A stretch of DNA of 12,515 nt from Deltaproteobacteria bacterium. Its GTDB lineage: Bacteria > Chloroflexota > Dehalococcoidia > Dehalococcoidales > BS750m-G39. The translations under genes and the position numbers were made by a program. The notes below the pieces were generated by a model. That model had not been told where the DNA came from, did not search any database, and was given only the letters and a program-made list of their open reading frames with translations. Every line of letters begins with the position of its first letter. Within the stretch, counting starts at the first letter, position 1. The stretch is taken from NCBI GenBank assembly GCA_030606505.1, contig JAUWGI010000009.1, positions 1 to 12,515 on the forward strand. Reading direction: 5' to 3'. Shown here piece after piece: positions 7,504 through 11,969 of this stretch.

Positions 7504-7581
7504 ATTCCGTAATCTACCGTCAGGTTATCACCAAATAAGTATACTACGGTGCCATGCCAAAGTGCATTCCTCCCATGCCCG

Positions 7582-7755
7582 TTAATTAACCGAGTTCTCC
7601 CATAGCCTATCATGGACAAGATATTGAACGCTGCCTGTAAGGTTGCACAAGGCCAGTTCCCTATATTCCAGCCGCCTCAGTCTGTCAATTTCTCTCTTCA
7701 ACTTCTCAATCTGACTCAGCAAGTTGATCTTGCGCTCTTCTAAGGTAGTTATCAT
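7582..7755 (-). CDS. 57-residue coiled-coil protein, first gene of the sigma operon
   Basis: A small gene easily missed. ATG 7755 opens a frame that ends with TAA at 7584-7582. A clear GAGGTGG ribosome-binding site lies 10 bases upstream, better than that of the sigma gene. The product begins MITTLEERKINLLSQIEKL and continues with KREIDRLRRLEYREL; leucine and isoleucine at heptad spacing with dense charge make a strong coiled coil over residues 5-35. A shorter mixed tail (LCNLTGSVQYLVHDRLW) follows. No signal peptide or membrane segment is visible. It lies 78 bases before the sigma gene and about 34 bases after the predicted start of transcription, so it would be the first translated gene of the operon. 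I know no family for it; a role in modulating the sigma or anti-sigma factor is a guess from position. Confidence 0.65.
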   Translation of the reverse strand: MITTLEERKINLLSQIEKLKREIDRLRRLEYRELALCNLTGSVQYLVHDRLWENSVN

Positions 7756-7795
7756 TTGGTTTTGTCCACCTCAAATTATGTAATGTCCTTCTAAC

Positions 7796-7826
7796 ATATA
7801 TAACGAGAAACAAAAGTAAATGTCAG
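7796..7826 (-). promoter_or_regulatory. Candidate promoter of the sigma operon (CTGACA-N15-CGTTATATAT)
   Basis: On the minus strand CTGACA (7826-7821), 15 bases, CGTTATATAT (7805-7796). The predicted start is near 7789, giving a leader of about 34 bases to the small coiled-coil gene. The same two blocks at the same spacing occur on the plus strand at 7921-7951. It could be read by the housekeeping factor (TTGACA-like, then TATATA at 18 bases). It could also be read by the ECF factor itself, since CGT in the -10 region is common in ECF promoters. Confidence 0.5.
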
Positions 7827-7900
7827 TTAAATAAAATACATACACTAGAAGTCATACTACAAAATCCGGTTAGCCTTAATATATTCTGTTCCCAGTACTA

Positions 7901-7929
7901 AAGTGTCACTGTCCAATAACCTGACACTT
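7901..7929. repeat. 8-bp inverted repeat overlapping the lipoprotein -35 region
   Basis: AAGTGTCA (7901-7908) and TGACACTT (7922-7929) are perfect complements separated by 13 bases. The right arm overlaps the CTGACA block at 7921. Possible uses are an operator, or paired outward-facing -35 elements. The left arm read on the minus strand gives GTGACA followed 15 bases later by CAGAATATAT, a weaker version of the motif. Confidence 0.6.
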
Positions 7930-7951
7930 CTGCGGGGCCTGCGTTATACAT
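7921..7951 (+). promoter_or_regulatory. Candidate promoter of the DUF4382 lipoprotein gene (CTGACA-N15-CGTTATACAT)
   Basis: CTGACA (7921-7926), 15 bases, CGTTATACAT (7942-7951), matching the sigma-operon motif in 15 of 16 fixed positions at the same spacing. Transcription would start near 7957 and leave a leader of about 100 bases. The 15-base spacers are unrelated in sequence, so the match is not simply a duplicated stretch. Confidence 0.5.
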
Positions 7952-8059
7952 ATTAGATACCGCAAAACCGGCTGCACTATAGAAGCAGCAGAGGAAAACC
8001 GGGGAATCATAGAATGAGGAGTGCGAAACCTATCTTAGTGAATAAGTAAGGAGACAAAA
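7952..8059 (+). other. Leader of the lipoprotein gene with repeats and a small hairpin
   Basis: This roughly 100-base leader holds AAAACCGG twice (7964-7971 and 7995-8002), 31 bases or three helical turns apart. CTGC and GCAG between them can pair around ACTATAGAA. A strong TAAGGAG site (8047-8053) ends six bases before the start codon. The rest of 7756-7900 is AT-rich and holds the promoter elements listed separately; I see no further gene in the 7756-8059 gap. Confidence 0.4.
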
Positions 8060-9052
8060 ATGAAAAGGGTTATGGTAGTTCTGACAGTATTAGTGGTGGT
8101 AACTGTGCTGTTTGCCGGGTGCGCTCAATCAGACGCACCATCTCTAACACCTGACCAAACAACCCCTGAAACCGCGCCAACATCTGGATTAACAACTCCC
8201 GATGCTACACCAGCACCAGGTTCAACAGCACAACCAGCCAGCCACGAGGCGTCAACTGGTACACTTACAATACTTGTAACTGATGCGCCAAAATATGAAG
8301 TGGTGAATGTCGTCGTCCACTTCCTAAAAGTAGAGGTCCACAAGGCTGCTGACGGACAAGACGGCGAAGGAGAATGGATAGAAATCCCCCTCGCTGACCC
8401 TGACAGTCAAACCTTTGATAACAGCCGCCAGATAACTTTGAGCCCAACGATGGGCAATGTGACACTGGCCCAAGACCAAGTAGAAGCAGGTAATAAATAC
8501 ACTCAAATTCGTGTCTATATGGACGAAGGTGAAGGAAAAGGGGCCACAGTGACCTACATACCAGACCCGGAGGACCTGGATGAGAATGATGAACCCAAGA
8601 CGAAAACAGTCGAGGCCAAACTTCCCAGTGGTGAACTGAAATTTGTCCGCCCCTTCGAGGTGGCCGAGGATACAGAGACACAGCTCCTTCTCGACTTTGA
8701 TCTTCAGAAATCAGTTGTTTTTACCGGGGCCAGTCAATCTGAAGACTTAAAGATTATCGTTAAGCCGGTAGTCAAGCTGTCAATAGAGCACAAAGAGGCC
8801 CTGGGCACCATTGCTGGTAAGGTGACCGATGATGATAACAATCCAATTGAGGAAGCTGAGGTAATTGTGGAAGACACCACCTTATCGGTGACCACAGACG
8901 AGAATGGCGACTACACTATTGCCGATGTTCCAGTGGGTACCTACACAGTTACTGCATCGGCGGAGGACTATGCGTCTGCTTCTCAGGACAATGTCGAGGT
9001 AAGTGAAGATGCCACCTCAACCGTCAACTTCGCCCTGGAACCTAGTACCTAG
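8060..9052 (+). CDS. Surface lipoprotein: DUF4382-like domain plus carboxypeptidase-regulatory-like domain
   Basis: 330 residues. A lipoprotein signal peptide (basic MKR, long hydrophobic run, lipobox LFAGC) places the modified Cys at 21. A Thr/Pro-rich tether (about 26-63) follows. The DUF4382-like domain spans about 66-245: GTLTILVTDAPKYE, HFLKVEVHK, YTQIRVYMD, then LPSGELKFVRPFEV and IIVKPVVKL. The C-terminal beta-sandwich (about 248-328) has the CarboxypepD-regulatory-like pattern GTIAGKVTDDDNNPIEEAEV, TTDENGDYTIADVPVGTYTV. It is anchored outside the cell. Its DUF4382 block resembles the outer part of the anti-sigma factor encoded divergently (LPSGKLQILKPF against LPSGELKFVRPF). Adhesion or ligand binding is plausible but not shown. 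The start is fixed by the AAGGAG site and the signal peptide. Confidence 0.85.
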   Translation: MKRVMVVLTVLVVVTVLFAGCAQSDAPSLTPDQTTPETAPTSGLTTPDATPAPGSTAQPASHEASTGTLTILVTDAPKYEVVNVVVHFLKVEVHKAADGQDGEGEWIEIPLADPDSQTFDNSRQITLSPTMGNVTLAQDQVEAGNKYTQIRVYMDEGEGKGATVTYIPDPEDLDENDEPKTKTVEAKLPSGELKFVRPFEVAEDTETQLLLDFDLQKSVVFTGASQSEDLKIIVKPVVKLSIEHKEALGTIAGKVTDDDNNPIEEAEVIVEDTTLSVTTDENGDYTIADVPVGTYTVTASAEDYASASQDNVEVSEDATSTVNFALEPST

Positions 9053-9300
9053 TTGAGACGGCGGCTCAGGAGGCAGGTTACAAGACAAAGTGGAAACTGG
9101 ACTGCACAAGAATCAATTTGCTGAAGTCTTCTCTCGCTATCAAATATATCTGTAATTGAACTATGGATCAGGGCATCTAAGGATGATGTTTTTGGTCTCA
9201 TTTTTGGCCTTTTCTTTTTTTACGAATCAGGTGCTCGAGGAGGGGCTACATTTTAGGGGCTTTGTAAAATTCTGGAAAAATTAGCTTCAAAATTGGGGGC
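9053..9300. other. Non-coding region after the lipoprotein gene, with GGGGCT repeats
   Basis: No convincing gene is visible. A T-rich stretch with long T runs (about 9186-9222) follows the gene without a clean hairpin before it. GGGGCT occurs three times (9242, 9256 and 9295). The 11-mer ATTTTAGGGGC at 9250-9260 also occurs at 5999-6009, just inside the other end of the putative island, so the two ends share short sequence beyond the tRNA repeat. Confidence 0.4.
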
Positions 9301-9350
9301 TTGTAGGCCGTACAGGTCTTGAACTTGCAACACCCCCGATCAAAAAGTCG
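9301..9350 (-). pseudogene. Decayed 3' half of a tRNA-Lys-like gene
   Basis: Read on the minus strand, the segment starts GACTTTTTGATC, close to the anticodon loop region of tRNA-Lys(TTT). It continues with GTTGCAAGTTCAAGACC, a T arm with one mismatched pair, and ends CCTGTACGGCC then TACA in place of CCCACCA. It aligns along its length with the usual bacterial tRNA-Lys 3' half but with many substitutions. No 5' half is found beyond 9350. Read on the plus strand it encodes a GLELATPP string, a typical artefact of translating antisense tRNA. It is probably an old attachment-site remnant. The amino-acid identity is less sure than the tRNA origin. Confidence 0.55.
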
Positions 9351-9374
9351 AGGTACTACGTCTATTATCTACAT

Positions 9375-9449
9375 ATTCTACATCTTCCTAAACATGGCAA
9401 AAAAGTGTAGTATAATGATCGTAAATTCAGAAAAAAGGAGATGTAGAAT
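9375..9449. promoter_or_regulatory. Promoter-like region flanked by an 11-bp inverted repeat
   Basis: ATTCTACATCT (9375-9385) and AGATGTAGAAT (9439-9449) are perfect inverted repeats 53 bases apart. Between them are TATAAT (9411-9416), with no good -35 box, and an AAAGGAG ribosome-binding site (9434-9440). The right arm covers the end of that site and reaches the ATG at 9448. A further partial copy, TCTACAT, lies at 9368-9374 next to the left arm. The layout suggests an operator pair around a self-regulated promoter. Confidence 0.45.
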
Positions 9450-9630
9450 GGAGAACCAGTGTCATATCATCGCAGAGGTCACTGGTTCGAGCCCAGTATC
9501 GCCCACCATAGCATCAGTTCCAGGACAGGATTTACCGTTAAGCGTCGTCCTGAAAGCACTGCTCGGATCAGATGGGAAGAGGAGGTTGAGGCTGTGGCAC
9601 ATGCAGAACGAGGAGCTCTTTTTACCCTAA
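9448..9630 (+). pseudogene. Gene start truncated by the tRNA-Val repeat (chimeric frame)
   Basis: ATG 9448 lies seven bases after AAGGAG and behind a TATAAT box, so it looks like a genuine translation start. Only about six codons (MENQCH) precede the tRNA-Val 3' half at 9468. From there the frame reads through tRNA and repeat sequence to a stop at 9628-9630, giving a 60-residue chimera unlikely to be functional. The 5' end of an unknown gene, perhaps the integrating element's own, seems to have been joined to the attachment site and the rest lost. Confidence 0.4.
9468..9600 (+). repeat. Direct repeat copy 2 (orphan tRNA-Val 3' half plus 92 bp)
   Basis: 133 bp matching 5818-5950 with four substitutions and no gaps. 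The tRNA part (9468-9508) is unchanged but lacks a 5' half, so it cannot make a tRNA. All four changes lie in the downstream 92 bp, three within 9531-9538 and one in the right hairpin arm at 9553. Past 9600 the sequence differs from copy 1 at once. Confidence 0.9.
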
Positions 9631-9689
9631 GGGGCGTTTATATAGTATTATAGGACTGTCATAGCTGATGAGAAAGAAGGTTAAAAAGC

Positions 9690-10670
9690 ATGAAATCACG
9701 AATGGAAAACAAGAGAGAGGATCTGGTCCATTTGTATCAGGTGATGCTGACTATCCGGCGATTTGAGGAAAGAGTAGTTATAGATTACCGCAGCGGGGCT
9801 ATCCCAGGTATAGTACACTCCTACATCGGTCAGGAGGCAGTGGCTACCGGCGTCTGCACAAATCTGCGACTGGATGACCGCATTGTCAGCAATCATCGGG
9901 GCCACGGGCACTGTATCGCCAAGGGCGCTGATCTCAACCGCATGATGGCGGAGATATACGGCCGAAAAACCGGCTACTGCAAGGGGAAAGGTGGCTCGAT
10001 GCATATCGCTGATTTCAGCATCGGGATGCTGGGCGCGAATGGGATTGTCGCTGCCGGTTTGCCCATCGCGGCGGGTGCGGCACTGGCGGCTCAGCTGGAG
10101 GGTGGCGATAGAGTGGTGGTACTGTTTTTCGGTGACGGCGCTACCAATGAGGGAGAGTTTCATGAAGTATTGAACCTAGCCTCGATATGGAAGCTGCCGC
10201 TTATCTTCGCTTGTGAGAACAATCTTTATAGTGTCAACACACCGGTGCAGTATGCCACTGGTCTGGAACATGTTTCGGAGAGAGCTACCGGCGGGTACGG
10301 CATACCCGGTGTCATCGTTGATGGCAACGATGTGGTGGCTGTTTACGAGGCAACCAAGAAGACGGTAGCCGAGGTCAGGGCTGGTGGAGGGCCCGTTTTT
10401 CTGGAGTTTATGACCTACCGATGGCGCGGTCACTTCGAAGCGCCTGGCATACCAGACCTCCGTCCGGCTGAAGAACTTGAAGCCTGGAAGGGGAAATGTC
10501 CCATAGCTGGTTTAGAGCGGATATTGCTGGAGAACGGCATTGTATCAAGGCAGACACTTGAGGAAATTAACGTTCAGGTAATGCAACGGATTGAGAATGC
10601 GGTCAGCTACGCTGTGGAGAGTCCTTTCCCCGCACCTGAAGATGCCCTTGAGGGTGTTTTTTCTTCCTGA
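9690..10670 (+). CDS. Thiamine-diphosphate dehydrogenase E1 component, alpha subunit (pyruvate/acetoin type)
   Basis: 326 residues, the length of bacterial PdhA/AcoA E1 alpha subunits. With the beta subunit it would decarboxylate a 2-oxo acid (or cleave acetoin) on thiamine diphosphate and pass the acyl group to a lipoyl carrier. Visible are VLTIRRFEE-like MLTIRRFEERV near the N-terminus, SNHRGHGHCIAKG, GKGGSMHIAD and the cofactor motif GDG (148-150) running to CENN (176-178). These features fit the acetoin or pyruvate branch better than the branched-chain one, but substrate cannot be fixed. ATG 9690 has GAAAGAAGG nine bases upstream; ATG 9702 is a possible alternative. The gene begins 90 bases after repeat copy 2 and precedes the beta gene by 33 bases. 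Confidence 0.9.
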   Translation: MKSRMENKREDLVHLYQVMLTIRRFEERVVIDYRSGAIPGIVHSYIGQEAVATGVCTNLRLDDRIVSNHRGHGHCIAKGADLNRMMAEIYGRKTGYCKGKGGSMHIADFSIGMLGANGIVAAGLPIAAGAALAAQLEGGDRVVVLFFGDGATNEGEFHEVLNLASIWKLPLIFACENNLYSVNTPVQYATGLEHVSERATGGYGIPGVIVDGNDVVAVYEATKKTVAEVRAGGGPVFLEFMTYRWRGHFEAPGIPDLRPAEELEAWKGKCPIAGLERILLENGIVSRQTLEEINVQVMQRIENAVSYAVESPFPAPEDALEGVFSS

Positions 10671-10703
10671 AAGAAACCATAATAGTATGCGAGGTATTGA
10701 AAG

Positions 10704-11657
10704 ATGAGAAAGATAAGTTATGAGCAAGCAGCATCGGAGGCCCTGCTGGAGGAGTTCCGCCGGGACGAAAAAACCATCCACCTGTCCACAGATGTTCCGC
10801 CCGACTTGAGAAAGGAATTCGGCGAAGCCAGGATAAGGCAAACACCTATTTCCGAGTCATCTTTTGTCGGGGCAGCTATAGGTCTGGCTGGTTCAGGTTT
10901 CAGGCCGGTGGTTAATATAAGGATGGCCACTTTTGGCTTCGTAGCCATGGACCAGTTCGTCAACCAGGCGGCTAAAATAACTTATATGTTCGGCGGGCAG
11001 GCCAGATTCCCAATCGTATATCGCATGACCGTAGGTGCCAGCAAATCATTCGCCGCCCAGCATTCAATCAGCCCTTACTCAATGTATATGAATGTCCCGG
11101 GCCTGAAAATTATTCTGCCGGCCACCCCGTATGATATCAAGGGACTGATGAAGACTGCCATCAGGGATAATAATCCGGTTATCTGCTTTGAGCACATGGC
11201 GCTGGAAGCCATGGAGGGAGAAGTACCGGAGGATGAATATACTATTCCTTTTGGTCAGGCTGTAATCAGGCGGGAAGGAACCGATGTAACTGTTGTAGCC
11301 CTGGCCAAGATGGTGCATGAGGCTCTGGCAATAGCTGAAGAGATGAAGCTAGAAGGGATATCGCTGGAGGTAATTGACCCATGCACGCTTATCCCTCTGG
11401 ATAGGGAAACTATAAAGGCTTCGGTGGCCAAGACGGGTAGATTGGTGGTGGTCGATGAAGCCTGTATTACATGCGGGGCAGCCGCCGAATTCACCGCACT
11501 GGTGGTCGAAGAGGAGCAGATTTTCAGACGTCTGAAGTCCTCTCCGAAGCGGGTATGTGGCCTTGATATACCAATCCCATATAGTCCGCCTATGGAACAA
11601 TATGCTCTGCCCAGCCGTGAGAAAATTAAGGCTGCTGTAAGAGAGGCCATGACTTAG
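10704..11657 (+). CDS. Thiamine-diphosphate dehydrogenase E1 component, beta subunit
   Basis: 317 residues, slightly short of the usual 325-330. It keeps RQTPISESSFVGAAIGLA with the catalytic Glu (51), the AAKITYMFGGQ and AAQHS segments, LPATPYDIKGLMKTAI and the C-terminal domain with VIDPCTLIPLD and VVVDEAC. Two spots differ from the common pattern: the N-terminal GEDVG loop reads STDVPPDLRKEF and is shortened, and the segment usually ending FAHIPGLK reads YMNVPGLK, so Asn130 replaces the usual His. It pairs with the alpha gene in one transcription unit. No E2 or E3 gene follows; after its stop the DNA is non-coding and then a gene on the other strand begins. The partner acyltransferase must be encoded elsewhere, or the complex works differently. 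Confidence 0.9.
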   Translation: MRKISYEQAASEALLEEFRRDEKTIHLSTDVPPDLRKEFGEARIRQTPISESSFVGAAIGLAGSGFRPVVNIRMATFGFVAMDQFVNQAAKITYMFGGQARFPIVYRMTVGASKSFAAQHSISPYSMYMNVPGLKIILPATPYDIKGLMKTAIRDNNPVICFEHMALEAMEGEVPEDEYTIPFGQAVIRREGTDVTVVALAKMVHEALAIAEEMKLEGISLEVIDPCTLIPLDRETIKASVAKTGRLVVVDEACITCGAAAEFTALVVEEEQIFRRLKSSPKRVCGLDIPIPYSPPMEQYALPSREKIKAAVREAMT

Positions 11658-11753
11658 CTTGTATTATCGCGAGTAATCACACAATCAGTTATAACAGAAT
11701 ATTTCATAAGCGTCAGAGAAACATCGTGATAATAATATGATATTTAGACCGGA

Positions 11754-11801
11754 TTGCACAATCCATCCAATTGTTAGGTAACAATCAGCCATATTGTGCA
11801 A
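11754..11801. repeat. 48-bp concentric palindrome in the 11658-11969 gap
   Basis: Outer arms TTGCACAAT (11754-11762) and ATTGTGCAA (11793-11801) and inner arms ATTGTT (11770-11775) and AACAAT (11780-11785) are perfect and share one centre. Seven unpaired bases lie on each side between them, and AGGT forms the tip. GGATTG/CAATCC (11751-11764) overlaps the left arm. As RNA this is a long hairpin with a symmetric internal loop; as DNA it could be an operator. The rest of the gap is AT-rich with no convincing coding frame. Confidence 0.7.
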
Positions 11802-11941
11802 CTAAGGATATAAGGCTACGAGTGCCACAATACATCGGATTGTTAAGCCCACTTTACGAAAATCGAATCAATTGTATAAACGCAAACTCTGCTCTAAAAG
11901 TTCTATATATTGAACAACTTGGGCTACCAAAGAAATTCAGG

Positions 11942-11966
11942 GCACTGTCAGGAGCGGTGCTTTTTT
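11942..11966 (+). terminator. Rho-independent terminator
   Basis: GCACTGT (11942-11948) pairs with GCGGTGC (11954-11960), including two G-T pairs, around a five-base loop, followed directly by six T. It works only in the plus direction. It lies 285 bases after the E1 beta stop and just before the end of the convergent iron-sulfur gene. It therefore ends either a long E1 transcript or a separate RNA from the gap. Its first stem base is G11942; the preceding base is also G. Confidence 0.7.
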
Positions 11967-11969
11967 GTT

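Larger units (their letters stand above)
5859..9467. mobile_element. Putative small genomic island between tRNA-derived direct repeats
   Basis: The segment is bounded by the intact tRNA-Val plus repeat copy 1 on the left and by the orphan tRNA-Val half in copy 2 on the right. It carries a coherent four-gene ECF sigma/anti-sigma/DUF4382 cluster, a tRNA-Met-type 3' half at one end and a decayed tRNA-Lys-like 3' half at the other. Its intergenic DNA is visibly more AT-rich than the rib region. No integrase, transposase or excisionase gene is present, so it would be non-autonomous or a decayed remainder. Segmental duplication of the tRNA region without integration is the main alternative. Confidence 0.45.

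Noticed and set aside
7901-7951. TGACACTT/AAGTGTCA as the end of an insertion sequence
   Set aside because: No transposase or remnant, no second terminal repeat and no target duplication is visible; the dyad is better explained with the promoter.
5818-9600. Template/variable repeat of a diversity-generating retroelement
   Set aside because: The four differences are C/T and G/A changes rather than adenine-specific, and no reverse transcriptase or target gene is present.
9621-9648. TTTACC-16-TAGTAT as the E1 operon promoter
   Set aside because: The match to consensus is poor and several equally weak pairs exist in this AT-rich stretch, so it is not listed as a feature.
9319-9653. Two overlapping plus-strand frames across the tRNA-Lys-like and tRNA-Val fragments
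   Set aside because: They read through tRNA and repeat DNA; only the ATG at 9448 has a ribosome-binding site, and that is reported as a truncated start.
11770-11785. GTTAGG and TAACAAT resemble integron attC ends
   Set aside because: They sit in the inner arms of a concentric palindrome with no cassette gene, no integron integrase and no further attC-like site; coincidence is more likely.
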